Shown here: piece by piece, positions 1 through 9,374 of the stretch
How positions within the stretch are numbered: the first letter of the stretch is position 1
Layout of the letters: the number at the start of each line of letters is the position of its first letter
From: Clavibacter capsici
Lineage (GTDB): Bacteria > Actinomycetota > Actinomycetes > Actinomycetales > Microbacteriaceae
Assembly (NCBI RefSeq): GCF_001280205.1
Contig: NZ_CP012573.1
Location: 2,480,001 to 2,544,000, forward strand
Length of the DNA: 64,000 bases
Direction of reading: 5' to 3'
Notes under the pieces: model-generated
Seen by the model: only the letters and a program-made list of their open reading frames with translations
Told to the model about the DNA's origin: nothing
Database searches by the model: none
Made by a program: the position numbers and the translations under genes

Positions 1-666
1 GCGATCGCCCGCGCGCTCCGGATGCCCGGCCAGCAGCCCCTCCTCCTCGCGACCGGCTTCTCGATCTGCGGCGCGAGCGCGATCGGCGCGATGGCCGGCG
101 TCACGCGCGCGAAGCCCGCCGACCAGGGCGCCCCCGTCGCGCTCGTCACCCTCTGCGGCACCCTCGCGATCGCCGTGCTGCCGCCGCTCGCCGGCCCGCT
201 CGGCCTCGACGACGTCGCCTTCGGCCACTGGGTGGGCGCGGGCGTCCACGACGTGGGGCAGGTCGTCGCGACCGCCCAGATCGCCGGATCCGCCGCCCTC
301 ACCATCGCGATCGCCGTGAAGCTCACGCGCGTGCTGCTGCTCGCGCCCGTTGTCGCCGTCGCGGGCGTCGTGATGCGCCGCCGCGACGGCCGCGTCGAGG
401 GGGCCGCGCGTCCGCCGATCGTGCCGCTGTTCGTGCTCGGCTTCCTGGCCGCGGTGCTGGTGCGCACGTTCGTGCCGCTCCCGGTCGGCGTGCTCGACGC
501 CGCGCAGGTCGTGCAGACCGCGCTCCTCGCGATCGCGCTCGTGGCGCTCGGATCCGCGGTGCGCCTCCGCGAGCTCGTCGGCCAGGGCGGATCCGCGCTC
601 GCGGCCGGCCTCCTCTCCTGGGCGCTCATCGCCGCCCTGGCGCTCGCGGCCGTGCGCCTGTCCTGA
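1..666 (+). CDS. YeiH/UPF0324-type putative sulfate exporter family membrane protein (5' end outside window)
   Basis: The reading frame is open from the first base, so the start lies upstream; the first internal Met is at base 22. The visible 221 residues are almost wholly hydrophobic, with about six membrane segments. The stretch GFSICGASAIGAMAG near the start is the signature of the YeiH/YadS (UPF0324) family, whose members are inner-membrane proteins with about ten helices, often called putative sulfate exporters; the substrate is not firmly known. The C-terminus is intact and ends in a last membrane helix. It is followed after 20 bases by a convergent gene. Confidence 0.85.
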   Translation, partial: AIARALRMPGQQPLLLATGFSICGASAIGAMAGVTRAKPADQGAPVALVTLCGTLAIAVLPPLAGPLGLDDVAFGHWVGAGVHDVGQVVATAQIAGSAALTIAIAVKLTRVLLLAPVVAVAGVVMRRRDGRVEGAARPPIVPLFVLGFLAAVLVRTFVPLPVGVLDAAQVVQTALLAIALVALGSAVRLRELVGQGGSALAAGLLSWALIAALALAAVRLS

Positions 667-686
667 GCCGCCCCGGCGATCCTCGC

Positions 687-1118
687 TCAGCGCCCCAGCG
701 CGGTCCACCTCCACCAGAGCGCGTGGTGCTCGCCCTCCTCGACGCGGAACCGCCGGCCGCAGACGGCGCACCCGCACTCGTAGGTCACCGGCCACCCGGA
801 GAGGTCGCGACTAAGGACCGTCGCGTGCCCGCGCTCCTCCTCCCTGGCCGGGTCGAAGGCGAGGAGCCTCGGGTAGTCGTCGCACCAGCAGCGCCAGCCG
901 CGGTAGCCCCGCACCTTGCCGAGGGCGTGGTCGAGGGCGTCGCGGTTGGGCCGGATCATCCCGCCGAGCTCGACGTCCGCCGTCGCCCGCCGGATCTCCG
1001 CGAGCGAGGTCCGGAGCTCCTCGAGCAGCGCGGTGTCGCGCGTGCGGATGACCTCCCACGACGCCTGCCAGATGCGGTGCGGATCCGAGGAGAGCAGATC
1101 GTCGAGCGTGTCGGTCAC
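687..1118 (-). CDS. hypothetical protein with CGCAVC cysteine cluster
   Basis: A 143-residue soluble protein I do not recognise. It starts at GTG (1118-1116). The N-terminal half is a charged helical stretch; the C-terminal half contains a Trp/Cys-rich segment (RGWRCWCDD) and then ECGCAVCGRRFRV, a Cys arrangement that could bind a metal ion, though only one CxxC is convincing. It ends in HHALWWRW. Codon use is typical of the neighbours, with G/C third positions, and no good alternative frame exists, so the gene is probably real. No signal peptide or membrane helix. Function unknown. Confidence 0.6.
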   Translation of the reverse strand: MTDTLDDLLSSDPHRIWQASWEVIRTRDTALLEELRTSLAEIRRATADVELGGMIRPNRDALDHALGKVRGYRGWRCWCDDYPRLLAFDPAREEERGHATVLSRDLSGWPVTYECGCAVCGRRFRVEEGEHHALWWRWTALGR

Positions 1119-1243
1119 CCGGCCACCCTAGGGCGCCCCGGGCCACCGCCGACGGGCCCACGAGAGGACCGCGATCCCCGCTCGAGACCTCCTGTTACGC
1201 CCGCACGCCGGACGCCCCGGGAGCACGGGTTAGCGTGAGGACC

Positions 1244-2539
1244 ATGGTCGATCGCGAGTACGGGTTCAGGACGAGGGCGATCCACGCGGGCAACATCCCC
1301 GACGCCACCACGGGTGCGCGCGCCCTCCCCATCTACCAGTCGAGCGCGTTCGTCTTCGACGACACCGCCGACGCCGCCGCGCGCTTCGCGCTCCAGAAGT
1401 ACGGCAACGTCTACTCGCGCCTGTCGAACCCCACGGTCGCGTCGTTCGAGGAGCGCGTCGCGAGCCTCGAGGGCGGCCTCGGCGCGGTCGCCACGGCGAG
1501 CGGGCTGAGCGCGCAGTACATCACCTTCGCGTCGCTCGCGGGCGCCGGCGACCACATCGTCGCCTCCGCGAACCTCTACGGCGGATCCATCACCCAGCTC
1601 GACGTGACCCTCCGCCGCTTCGGCGTGGAGACCACGTTCGTGCAGTCGAGCGACCCGGCCGACTACGCCGCCGCGATCACCGATCGCACCAAGCTCGTCT
1701 TCGCGGAGACGGTCGCGAACCCGTCGGGCGAGATCGCCGACATCGAGGGGCTCGCCGCCGTCGCGCACGCCGCGGGCGTCCCGCTCGTCATCGACTCGAC
1801 CATCGCGACCCCGTACCTCAACCGGCCCATCGAGTGGGGCGCGGACATCGTCATCCACTCGGCCACCAAGTTCCTCGGCGGGCACGGCACGACGCTCGGC
1901 GGCGTGGTCGTCGAGTCGGGCCTCTTCGACTGGGAGAGCGCGCGCTTCCCGCTCCTCGACCAGCCCGTGCCGAGCTACGGCGGCCTCAACTGGACCGGCA
2001 ACTTCGGCGAGTACGCGTTCCTCACGCGGCTCCGCGCCGAGCAGCTCCGCGACATCGGCCCGTCGCTCGCGCCGCACTCCGCGTTCCTCCTCGCGCAGGG
2101 CGTCGAGACGCTCCCGTACCGGATGCAGGCGCACATCGACAACGCGCGGGCCGTCGCCGAGTGGCTGGATCAGGATCCGCGCATCTCCGCGGTCAACTGG
2201 GCCGGCCTCCCCGCGCACCCCCACCACGAGCGGGCGCGCAAGTACCTGCCGACGGGGCCCGGATCCGTGTTCACGTTCGAGGTCGCGGGCGGACGCGCGG
2301 TGGGCCAGCGCTTCATCGAGTCGGTCGAGCTCGCGAGCCACCTCGCCAACATCGGCGACGCGAAGACCCTCGTCATCCACCCGGCCTCCACGACCCACGC
2401 GCAGCTGAGCGAGTCGCAGCTGGTCGACGCGGGCGTGCTGCCCGGCATCGTCCGCATCAGCGTCGGCATCGAGGACGTCGCCGACATCATCCACGACCTG
2501 GACCAGGCGCTGACCGCCGCCACGGAGGGAGCGAAGTGA
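1244..2539 (+). CDS. metY: O-acetylhomoserine sulfhydrylase (PLP-dependent, Cys/Met metabolism family)
   Basis: This 431-residue cytosolic enzyme belongs to the gamma-family PLP transsulfuration enzymes, which make homocysteine from O-acetylhomoserine and sulfide for methionine synthesis. The PLP lysine lies in SATKFLGGHGT (K209), preceded by the substrate/cofactor segments YSRLSNPT and VIDSTIATPYL; VIHPASTTHAQL near the C-terminus is characteristic of O-acetylhomoserine aminocarboxypropyltransferases. Length fits MetY. I prefer ATG 1244 over GTG 1235 because MVDREYGFRTRAIHAGN is the usual N-terminus. It overlaps the next gene by 4 bases (GTGA), so the two are probably translationally coupled. 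Confidence 0.92.
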   Translation: MVDREYGFRTRAIHAGNIPDATTGARALPIYQSSAFVFDDTADAAARFALQKYGNVYSRLSNPTVASFEERVASLEGGLGAVATASGLSAQYITFASLAGAGDHIVASANLYGGSITQLDVTLRRFGVETTFVQSSDPADYAAAITDRTKLVFAETVANPSGEIADIEGLAAVAHAAGVPLVIDSTIATPYLNRPIEWGADIVIHSATKFLGGHGTTLGGVVVESGLFDWESARFPLLDQPVPSYGGLNWTGNFGEYAFLTRLRAEQLRDIGPSLAPHSAFLLAQGVETLPYRMQAHIDNARAVAEWLDQDPRISAVNWAGLPAHPHHERARKYLPTGPGSVFTFEVAGGRAVGQRFIESVELASHLANIGDAKTLVIHPASTTHAQLSESQLVDAGVLPGIVRISVGIEDVADIIHDLDQALTAATEGAK

Positions 2540-3300
2540 GCTTCGACACCGGCGGGGTGCCGCCCGAGCGCACCGGATCCACGCCGCACCCGGCCGCCGA
2601 CGCCGCCGACCTCGCGTCGCTCGACCCCGCCGAGGAGGCCGCCGACCGCGCGGCCGGCGACGCGTCTGGCGCGCAGGCGCACGCCGAGGGCGCGGACGCC
2701 ACCGCGCCCGTCGAGCCCGTCGCGGATCCCGACGCCGACGGCACCCAGACCACCCAGCTCCAGAACGGCCTCACCTGCGCGATCCCGCGCTCCAGCCCGC
2801 TCGCCGCCCTCCTGCGCTCCGAGCGCACGTGGACCGGCCCGAGCGCGAAGGAGCGCCAGGCGATCCTCCGCCGCGCGAAGTCCGTCGCGATCGTGGGCGC
2901 CTCGCCGAACCCCGCCCGGTCCAGCTACTTCGTCGGCACCTACCTCCAGCAGTCGAGCGACTACCGCGTCTACTTCGTGAACCCGAACGCCACCGAGATC
3001 CTCGGGCAGAAGGCGTACCCCGACCTCGCGTCGCTGCCCGAGGTGCCCGACATCGTCGACGTGTTCCGGAAGGCGAGCGACATCCCGTCCGTGGTGGACG
3101 ACGTGGTCGCCGTCGGCGCGCCCGTCATCTGGGTGCAGCTCGGCATCTGGAACCAGGAGGCGGCGGTGGATGCGGAGGCCCGCGGCCTCACGGTGGTCAT
3201 GGACCGATGCGTCAAGGTCGAGCACGCGCGCTTCCACGGCGGCCTGCACCTGCTCGGCTTCGACACGGGCGTCATCAGCTCGCGGAAGGCGACGGCCTAG
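2536..3300 (+). CDS. CoA-binding domain protein (YccU-like)
   Basis: A 254-residue protein. The first 80 or so residues are Ala/Asp/Pro-rich and look disordered. From about residue 110 there is a Rossmann-type CoA-binding domain of the YccU family: KSVAIVGASPNPARSS is the nucleotide-binding loop, followed by VYFVNPN, the hydrophobic PEVPDIVDVFRKAS and APVIWVQLGI. These resemble the succinyl-CoA synthetase alpha N-terminal fold, but there is no ligase domain. The start is GTG 2536, sharing four bases with the metY stop. Coupling to metY suggests a link to sulfur-amino-acid metabolism, but the exact role is unknown. Confidence 0.85.
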   Translation: MSFDTGGVPPERTGSTPHPAADAADLASLDPAEEAADRAAGDASGAQAHAEGADATAPVEPVADPDADGTQTTQLQNGLTCAIPRSSPLAALLRSERTWTGPSAKERQAILRRAKSVAIVGASPNPARSSYFVGTYLQQSSDYRVYFVNPNATEILGQKAYPDLASLPEVPDIVDVFRKASDIPSVVDDVVAVGAPVIWVQLGIWNQEAAVDAEARGLTVVMDRCVKVEHARFHGGLHLLGFDTGVISSRKATA

Positions 3301-3340
3301 CCGGTCCCGCACCCACGCCGCGAGGCGGCGCCCGCCGGGA

Positions 3341-3850
3341 TCACCAGCCGAGCGTGCCCGGCGCCCCCTTGAACGGGCCGACCACGCGCGGCGTGATCCA
3401 GCCGCCGTAGAAGTCGCCCTCCTGCGCCTCGACCTCGATGCCGTCGACGGTGATCCGGTCCATCGCCGAGGGGTACACGGCGATCATGTCGGCCAGCACC
3501 TCGAACCCGCGCGTGGGCGACGGGTACCACCACGCGGACCGCTCGGCCGTGACGGCGCCCGCCGTGAGGGAGAGGTACGACGCCTCGCCCTTGTACTCGC
3601 ACCACGACCGGCCGGCCGCGGAGGAGAGGACGCCGGGAGCGAAGTCGGCCGAGGGGATGTAGTACACCGGCGGGTGGCTGGTCTCGAGCACCCGCACGGC
3701 GGCGCGGGTCTCGGCGACGATCCGGCCGCCGAGCTCGATCACGACGTGCTCGGACGACGGATCCACGCGCGGCGGACGCGGGTAGTCCCACACGGACTCC
3801 TGCCCTTCGCCGGGGATCTCGCGGGGACGACGGGCAGGTGGGATGCGCAT
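3341..3850 (-). CDS. DUF427 domain protein
   Basis: A 169-residue protein of the DUF427 family. Recognisable segments are TSHPPVYYIPSADF, SWCEYKGEASYLS and AWWYPSPTRGFEVLADMIAVYPSAMD, in the order usual for the family. The family adopts a small beta-barrel fold and its function is not established. The frame stays open far upstream, but ATG 3850 (MRIPPARRPRE) is the natural start and the upstream extension has no coding character. It converges on the CoA-binding gene with a 40-base gap. Confidence 0.82.
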   Translation of the reverse strand: MRIPPARRPREIPGEGQESVWDYPRPPRVDPSSEHVVIELGGRIVAETRAAVRVLETSHPPVYYIPSADFAPGVLSSAAGRSWCEYKGEASYLSLTAGAVTAERSAWWYPSPTRGFEVLADMIAVYPSAMDRITVDGIEVEAQEGDFYGGWITPRVVGPFKGAPGTLGW

Positions 3851-4034
3851 GCGCCGACGGTACCGCGGGCGCCTGAGGGCACCGGATGCCGCACCGGATC
3901 GGGCCCGCGGACCCCGTCCCGTAAAGGCGTATCCACTAAACGTTTTTGCACGAATGGTCCTCATGGTGCTTGACTGGGGCACGTCCACCCGCATTCGGGT
4001 GTCACACAGCACGTCATCTTGAGGAGTAACGCAC

Positions 4035-4295
4035 ATGGGCATCATCGGTTTTCTGGTTCTGGGTCTGATCGCCGGAGCGCTCGCCAAGCTGATCCTCCCG
4101 GGCAAGCAGGGTGGCGGAATCATCGTCACGCTGATCCTGGGCGTCGTCGGGGCCTTCCTCGGCGGCTTCATCGGCAGCGCGCTGTTCAACAAGCCGGTCG
4201 ACGGCTTCGACCTCGGCTCGCTCGCGCTCGCCATCGTCGGCGCGATCATCGTCCTGCTGGTCTACGGCGCGATCGTCGGCCGCAAGAAGGCCTAG
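4035..4295 (+). CDS. GlsB/YeaQ/YmgE-family stress response membrane protein
   Basis: An 86-residue, very hydrophobic protein with three predicted membrane helices. It begins MGIIGFLVLGLIAGALAKLILPGKQGGG, the diagnostic Gly-rich start of the transglycosylase-associated (GlsB/YeaQ/YmgE) family, and ends KKA. Members are small inner-membrane proteins often induced by stress; no activity is known. A good ribosome binding site (GAGGAG) precedes ATG 4035, and a TTGACT hexamer at 3970-3975 may be part of a promoter, though no clear -10 follows. A strong hairpin terminates the unit. Confidence 0.88.
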   Translation: MGIIGFLVLGLIAGALAKLILPGKQGGGIIVTLILGVVGAFLGGFIGSALFNKPVDGFDLGSLALAIVGAIIVLLVYGAIVGRKKA

Positions 4296-4311
4296 TCCTT
4301 CCTGCTCCACG

Positions 4312-4354
4312 GAGCCCCCGTCGCCCGGCCCACGCGGTCCGGCGGCGGGGGCTC
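4312..4354 (+). terminator. hairpin terminator after the GlsB-family gene
   Basis: GAGCCCCCGTCGCC pairs with GGCGGCGGGGGCTC with one mismatch across a 15-base loop. It lies 16 bases after the stop codon and ends in CTCTCTG. Confidence 0.7.
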
Positions 4355-4415
4355 TCTGCATGTCGAGCTCCTGATCCCGGCCGGCTCCCCCGAGCGCCGT
4401 GCCTACGATGACCGC

Positions 4416-5075
4416 ATGCCCGACGCCGTCGCCCCGCCCTCCTCCCGCTCCCGCACCGCCGCCGTCCTCGTCGCGGTCGCCCTGCCGCCGCTGGCCCTGG
4501 CCGCCGCCGGGCTCTCGCACCCGAGCTCGCTCACGGACGCGACGGCGATGCACTGGCGCGACCTGCACATCGCGCTCCTCCCGGTGTTCCCGCTGCTCGC
4601 GATCGCGCCGATCCTCCTCACGCGCCGCCACGACCGCCGCCTCGGGATCCTCGCCGTCGTCCTCGGCTTCGTCTACGCCGTCTGCTACCAGGCCCTCGAC
4701 ATCCTCGCCGGCATCGCGGCCGGCGCCCTGAAGCTCGAGGGCGGCCAGGGCGTGACCACCATGTACGCGCTCGCGGACGGGATCGTGGTCGCGGGCGTGT
4801 GGTCGTACGTCGCCGTGACCGTGCTCGCGAGCGCGCTCGTGATCCGGCACGCGGGGCTCCGCGCGCTGCCGGGAGCCGTCATCGCCGTGGTCGCGGCCGT
4901 CTCGTTCGTCGACAGCCACATCTTCTTCCCGCGCGGCGTGATGACCATGCTCGGCCTCGCCGTCGGCTGGACCTGGCTCGCGCTCGCCTCGCACGGTCCG
5001 GCCCGACGCGCCGGCCGCGGATCCGCCGGCTCCCCGCCCGCCGCCGCGGCCGACCGCGCGAGGGCGGCGGCATAG
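4416..5075 (+). CDS. hypothetical multi-pass membrane protein
   Basis: A 219-residue protein with five or six predicted membrane helices (about residues 17-35, 52-68, 76-95, 118-137, 147-165, 170-187). An extracellular-type loop follows the first helix, and the C-terminal tail is Arg/Ala-rich. A charged RRHDRR loop after the second helix suggests inside-facing topology there. I do not recognise the family. It sits 9 bases ahead of sdaA in the same direction and may be co-transcribed. The codon pattern supports a real gene. Confidence 0.65.
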   Translation: MPDAVAPPSSRSRTAAVLVAVALPPLALAAAGLSHPSSLTDATAMHWRDLHIALLPVFPLLAIAPILLTRRHDRRLGILAVVLGFVYAVCYQALDILAGIAAGALKLEGGQGVTTMYALADGIVVAGVWSYVAVTVLASALVIRHAGLRALPGAVIAVVAAVSFVDSHIFFPRGVMTMLGLAVGWTWLALASHGPARRAGRGSAGSPPAAAADRARAAA

Positions 5076-5084
5076 TCTGACGGG

Positions 5085-6452
5085 ATGACAGCGTACGTCT
5101 CGGCACTCGACCTCTTCTCCATCGGGATCGGGCCGTCGAGCTCGCACACCGTCGGCCCCATGCGCGCGGCCCTGCTCTTCGCCGAGGAGTGCCGGGCGTC
5201 GCCCCGGTTCACGGAGATCGCGCGCGTCACCGTGCGGCTCTTCGGCTCGCTGGGCGCGACGGGCCTCGGCCACGGGACGCCCGACGCGGTCGTCGCCGGG
5301 CTCGCGGGCCTCGCGCCCGAGACGTGCGACCCGGACGAGGTGCGCGGCCGCTGGTCCGGGCTCGGCGAGGGCGTGGACGTGCCCCTGGCGGGGATCCACC
5401 CGGTGCGCATGGTGGGCCGCGACCTCACCTTCGAGCCGTTCACCCGGCTCCCCCGGCACCCGAACGCGATGCACCTCGCGGCGCTCGACGCCGACGGCGG
5501 CACTGTGCTCGAGAGCACGTGGTTCTCGGTCGGCGGCGGGTTCGTGCTGCGCGAGGACCAGGCGCCGTCCGCCGTGCTGCCCACCGGGCTCCCGCACTCC
5601 TTCTCCAGCGCCGACGAGCTGATCGCGCTGGCCGAGGCCACCGGCCGCTCCATCGCGGACGTCGCGCGCGACACCGAGGAGTCGATCCACGGATCCCGCC
5701 GCGCGGTCGCCGGCCTCGACGCGATCTGGGACGCCATGGCCGCGTGCGTCTCCTCCGGCCTCGACGGCCAGGGCACGCTGCCGGGCGGCCTCAACGTGCG
5801 ACGGCGGGCGGCGCGGGTCGCCTCGCAGCTCGCGACCATCGACGCGGAGGGCGCGCGCGACACCAGCCACGAGTGGCTGCACGCGTTCGCGCTCGCGGTC
5901 AACGAGGAGAACGCGTCCGGTGGACGGGTCGTGACGGCGCCGACCAACGGCGCGGCCGGCATCATCCCCGCGGTCGGCTCCTACTACCTGCGGTTCGTGC
6001 CGGGCGCCGACCGCGACGGGATCCGCGACTTCCTGCTCACCGCCACCGCGATCGGCTCGCTCGTGAAGGCGAACGCCAGCATCTCGGGCGCGGAGGCCGG
6101 CTGCCAGGGCGAGGTCGGCACGGCGTGCGCGATGGCGGCCGGCGCCCTGTGCGCGGTGCTCGGCGGATCCCCGCGGCAGGTCGAGAACGCCGCCGAGATC
6201 GCGATGGAGCACCACCTCGGCCTCACGTGCGATCCCGTGGGCGGGCTCGTGCAGATCCCGTGCATCGAGCGGAACGCGATCGCCGCCTCCACCGCCGTGA
6301 ACGCCGCGCGCATGGCGCTGCACGGCGACGGCACGCACCTCGTCTCGCTCGACACCGTGATCGAGACCATGCGGCAGACGGGCCTCGACATGTCCACCAA
6401 GTACAAGGAGACGTCCACGGGCGGGCTCGCGGTCAACGTCATCGAGTGCTGA
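5085..6452 (+). CDS. sdaA: L-serine ammonia-lyase (single-chain, iron-sulfur)
   Basis: A 455-residue enzyme that deaminates L-serine to pyruvate and ammonia using a [4Fe-4S] cluster. The N-terminal beta domain starts with [18 protein letters not shown], the family hallmark. The catalytic alpha domain carries the cluster cysteines in [17 protein letters not shown] and [19 protein letters not shown], and the substrate loop [13 protein letters not shown]. Alpha and beta are fused, as usual in actinobacteria and E. coli, and the length is normal. Downstream of a membrane protein gene with a 9-base gap. Confidence 0.95.
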   Translation: MTAYVSALDLFSIGIGPSSSHTVGPMRAALLFAEECRASPRFTEIARVTVRLFGSLGATGLGHGTPDAVVAGLAGLAPETCDPDEVRGRWSGLGEGVDVPLAGIHPVRMVGRDLTFEPFTRLPRHPNAMHLAALDADGGTVLESTWFSVGGGFVLREDQAPSAVLPTGLPHSFSSADELIALAEATGRSIADVARDTEESIHGSRRAVAGLDAIWDAMAACVSSGLDGQGTLPGGLNVRRRAARVASQLATIDAEGARDTSHEWLHAFALAVNEENASGGRVVTAPTNGAAGIIPAVGSYYLRFVPGADRDGIRDFLLTATAIGSLVKANASISGAEAGCQGEVGTACAMAAGALCAVLGGSPRQVENAAEIAMEHHLGLTCDPVGGLVQIPCIERNAIAASTAVNAARMALHGDGTHLVSLDTVIETMRQTGLDMSTKYKETSTGGLAVNVIEC

Positions 6453-6489
6453 GCGCATCCCGCGCGTCCGGACATGTCAGGCTGGGCGC

Positions 6490-6885
6490 ATGGGTGTCCC
6501 CGCGCTGCTGCTCGCCGTCGCGGCGCTGCTCGTCCTCGGCACCACGCAGCTCGCGGCCTGGGGCGCGCTCAAGCGCAACGGCTGGATCGGGATCCGCACC
6601 CGCCCGCTCATGGCGAGCGACGCCGCCTGGCGCGCCGGCCACCGCGCGGCGCTGCCCGCGCTCCGCGGCACCTGCCTGCCCGTCGCGATCGGCGGCGTGA
6701 TCGGGAGCATCGCGGCCGGCGCGGGCATGAACAGCGTCGCCTCCTGGGGGTCGCTGCTGCTCGTGGCGGGGATCGTCTGGGGCACCTTCCGGGCCGGGCG
6801 CGCAGCCAGGGCCGTCACCCGCCGGAGCGAGGCGGGGCCGGGCTCGCCGCGCGGAGGATCAGCGCCGGATCACGCGCGCCAGTAG
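6490..6885 (+). CDS. SdpI-family membrane protein
   Basis: A 131-residue membrane protein with three predicted helices. NGWIGIRTRPLMASDAAWRAGHRAALP is the conserved cytoplasmic loop of the SdpI/YhfL family (GxRT....s..aW..aHr). The Bacillus member gives immunity to the SdpC toxin, but most homologues have no known partner and no toxin gene is visible here. The last 16 bases overlap the 3' end of the convergent gene at 6870-7304. Confidence 0.78.
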   Translation: MGVPALLLAVAALLVLGTTQLAAWGALKRNGWIGIRTRPLMASDAAWRAGHRAALPALRGTCLPVAIGGVIGSIAAGAGMNSVASWGSLLLVAGIVWGTFRAGRAARAVTRRSEAGPGSPRGGSAPDHARQ

Positions 6886-7304
6886 GCGTACTCCGGGTGG
6901 CGCACCGGGTGGAGCAGGTCCTGCGACGAGGTGAACCGGTAGATGGCGTTCTCCGTGAGGCCGTAGCAGGGATCGCCGCTCGACCCGATGCGCACGGCGA
7001 AGTCCTCGCAGCTGATGAGGCGCACGGTGTGCTGCACCGAGGATCCGCGGTAGGCCTCCCCGTAGTGGTCGTACATGTACTCGAGCTTCTGGTCGCACGT
7101 GTACGACCCGTCCTTGTACACCTTCACGAGGAGGCCCGTCCCGATCGACCCGGGCGTCTGCGCGGAGTTCCATGCGGCGCAGACGCGGACGTTCGACTGC
7201 GCCAGGGCGGCGGGCGCGGGCCCGACGGCGAGCGCGGAGAGGGCGAGACCGGCGGCGGCGCACGCGCCGATGCCGAGGCGGGAGAGGGGGGACGGGATGC
7301 GCAT
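6870..7304 (-). CDS. secreted small hypothetical protein
   Basis: A 144-residue protein beginning at ATG 7304 with a clear Sec signal peptide: MRIPSPLSRLGIG, then a hydrophobic stretch, with probable cleavage after the alanines before QSNVRV. The mature part of about 110 residues has four Cys (VCAAW, YTCDQ, ISCEDF, DPCYGL), likely two disulfides, and many aromatic residues. No family was recognised; secreted Cys-paired proteins of this size are common in plant-associated Microbacteriaceae. It overlaps the SdpI-family gene tail to tail by 16 bases. Confidence 0.65.
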   Translation of the reverse strand: MRIPSPLSRLGIGACAAAGLALSALAVGPAPAALAQSNVRVCAAWNSAQTPGSIGTGLLVKVYKDGSYTCDQKLEYMYDHYGEAYRGSSVQHTVRLISCEDFAVRIGSSGDPCYGLTENAIYRFTSSQDLLHPVRHPEYAYWRA

Positions 7305-7434
7305 GCGCGGGTGCTCCTCGCGGTCGGGGACGCTCACGGGATCCCGTGGCGGGAGGAGGCTAACGACTGCGCGCCACCCCGGGAGGGCGCTTCTCCACGG
7401 GCTCCGGGATCCGCGTCCGGCGGCGCGGCGGCCC

Positions 7435-9336
7435 TCAGGGCGCCGGCACCAGCTGCGCGCGGAGCGCCTCCGCCGTCGTGACCGGGAGCCGGCAGACGAA
7501 GCCCGAGCAGAGGTAGGCGGTGGCGGTGGATCCGGCCGTGCGGTCGGCGAGGAGCTCGAAGCCCGCGTCGGCCCAGGCCCGGGCCGCCGTCTCCGTGACG
7601 ACGAGCGCGACGTCGGGCGGGCGGATCCGGCCACGCGCCTCGTCCGCGAGCGGATCGCCCGCCGCGTCGGCCCCGTCGGGCAGCACCACCACGAGCTGGC
7701 GGGCCGCCGCGTCGATCGCGGCCGCCTGCTCGAGCGCGCCCCCGAACGCGATGGGCCGGGTCGCGCCGCCCGCCGCCACCGTCGCGAGCGCGGCGCGGGC
7801 CGCGCGGTCGTACCGCGGATCCGCCGTCAGCTGCCCCAGCACGCGCGCGGCCGACGACGCGGCGGTGAGGCCGGACGGGTACGCGCCCTCGGACGGGTCG
7901 GAGGCGAGGTCGAGGCCGAAGCCGGCGAGCACGGGATCCGCGCCCGTCGGCACCCGGAAGCCCGCGGACCCCGGCTGCGGGTCGGCGTCGGCGGCCGCGA
8001 CCAGCGCGTCCACGATGCCGCGGGCGCGCACCGCGTAGGCGGCCTCGCCCGTCGCGAGCGCGAGCGCGAGCAGCCCGTCGGCGAGCATGCCGTGGTCCTC
8101 GAGCGTCGCGACGGCGGGCGAGACGCGGCCGTCGATGGAGGCGCGCACCAGGGACCCGTCGGCGCGCACGTGCTCCGCGAGCAGCATGTCGGCGGCGTCG
8201 CGGGCGGCCTGGATCCACGCGGGCCGGTCGAACGCGCGCCCCGCCCGGGCGAGCGCGCCGATCGCGAGGCCGTTCCAGCCGGTGAGCACCTTGCCGTCGA
8301 CCGCGGGCGGGTCCTCGGCCGCGCGGCCCGCCGCGTCCAGCGCGTAGTACCCGCCCTCGACGCGCCGACCGGCGACCGTGCTCTCGGAGTCCTGCGCCGA
8401 CGCGAAGCCGCCCGACGGCCGGCGCAGCGTGGTCGTGAGGAACGCGACGATCCCGGCCGCGACGTCCTCGTAGCCCGCGCGCGCGTACGCGTCGAGGAGC
8501 AGGGCGTTGTCGTAGAGCATCCGCTCGTAGTGCGGCTCGGACCAGTCGCGGCGCGTGGAGTAGCGGAAGAAGCCGCCCTCGACCGGGTCGCGGAGGTCGG
8601 ATCGGGCCATCGCGTCGAGGGTGCGGCGCACGAGCGCCCCCGTCGCCGCCGCGCGCTCGGGCGCGAGCACGCCCGCGGCGTGGAGCGTGTCGAGCAGCAG
8701 CACGACGGGTGCGACGGGGAACTTCGGCGCGGATCCGAACCCGCCGTGCTCCGGGTCCTCGAACGCGGCGAGCTCGCCGGCGACCCGGTCGAGGGCCGCG
8801 GCGTCCGGGAGGGGCGAGGCGGCGGATCCGCGCGCCGAGGCCTCGCGGATCGCCGCGCTCAGCTGCCCCGCGCCCTGCTCGACCTGGTCGCGGCGCGTGG
8901 TCCAGGCCTCGGCGACGGCGTCGAGCACCTGCCGGAACGACGGGTGGCCGGCGCGCGGCTCGGGCGGCGAGTACGTGCCCGCGTGGAAGGTGCGGCCCTC
9001 GGGCGTCGTGAACACGTTGAGCGGCCAGCCGAGCTGGTCCGTGAAGGCACCGGCCGCGGTGATGAGCGCCGCGTCCACCTCCGGGTGCTCCTCGCGGTCG
9101 ACCTTGATGGCGACGAACCCGGCGTTCAGGCGCTCCGCGAGCGCCGGATCCGAGAACGTCTCGCGCGCCATGACGTGGCACCAGTGGCAGGTCGCGTAGC
9201 CGACGGAGACGAGCACGGGCACGTCGCGCCGCGCGGCCTCCGCGAACGCCTCGGGACCCCACGGCCGCCAGTCGACCGGGTTGTCCGCGTGGCTCTGGAG
9301 GTACGGGCTGACGGCGTCGGCGAGGCGGTTGGGCAT
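7435..9336 (-). CDS. YyaL-type thioredoxin-domain protein (DUF255, SSP411/spermatogenesis-associated 20 family)
   Basis: A 633-residue cytosolic protein. It begins [23 protein letters not shown], the conserved start of the YyaL/SSP411 family, and continues with a thioredoxin-like domain whose active-site motif is [12 protein letters not shown] (C50, C53). The remaining 500 residues match the (alpha/alpha)6 barrel region of the family ([41 protein letters not shown]). The biochemical activity is not established. Length is normal. A separate unit between a convergent secreted-protein gene and the CorA gene. Confidence 0.9.
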   Translation of the reverse strand: MPNRLADAVSPYLQSHADNPVDWRPWGPEAFAEAARRDVPVLVSVGYATCHWCHVMARETFSDPALAERLNAGFVAIKVDREEHPEVDAALITAAGAFTDQLGWPLNVFTTPEGRTFHAGTYSPPEPRAGHPSFRQVLDAVAEAWTTRRDQVEQGAGQLSAAIREASARGSAASPLPDAAALDRVAGELAAFEDPEHGGFGSAPKFPVAPVVLLLDTLHAAGVLAPERAAATGALVRRTLDAMARSDLRDPVEGGFFRYSTRRDWSEPHYERMLYDNALLLDAYARAGYEDVAAGIVAFLTTTLRRPSGGFASAQDSESTVAGRRVEGGYYALDAAGRAAEDPPAVDGKVLTGWNGLAIGALARAGRAFDRPAWIQAARDAADMLLAEHVRADGSLVRASIDGRVSPAVATLEDHGMLADGLLALALATGEAAYAVRARGIVDALVAAADADPQPGSAGFRVPTGADPVLAGFGLDLASDPSEGAYPSGLTAASSAARVLGQLTADPRYDRAARAALATVAAGGATRPIAFGGALEQAAAIDAAARQLVVVLPDGADAAGDPLADEARGRIRPPDVALVVTETAARAWADAGFELLADRTAGSTATAYLCSGFVCRLPVTTAEALRAQLVPAP

Positions 9337-9374
9337 GCGTCCACGCTACGCGCGGGGCCTGGGGCGGACGGGCG

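Noticed and set aside
3301-3340. Small GCCGC/GCGGC hairpin between convergent genes
   Set aside because: Stem too short and without a tail; common by chance at this GC content.
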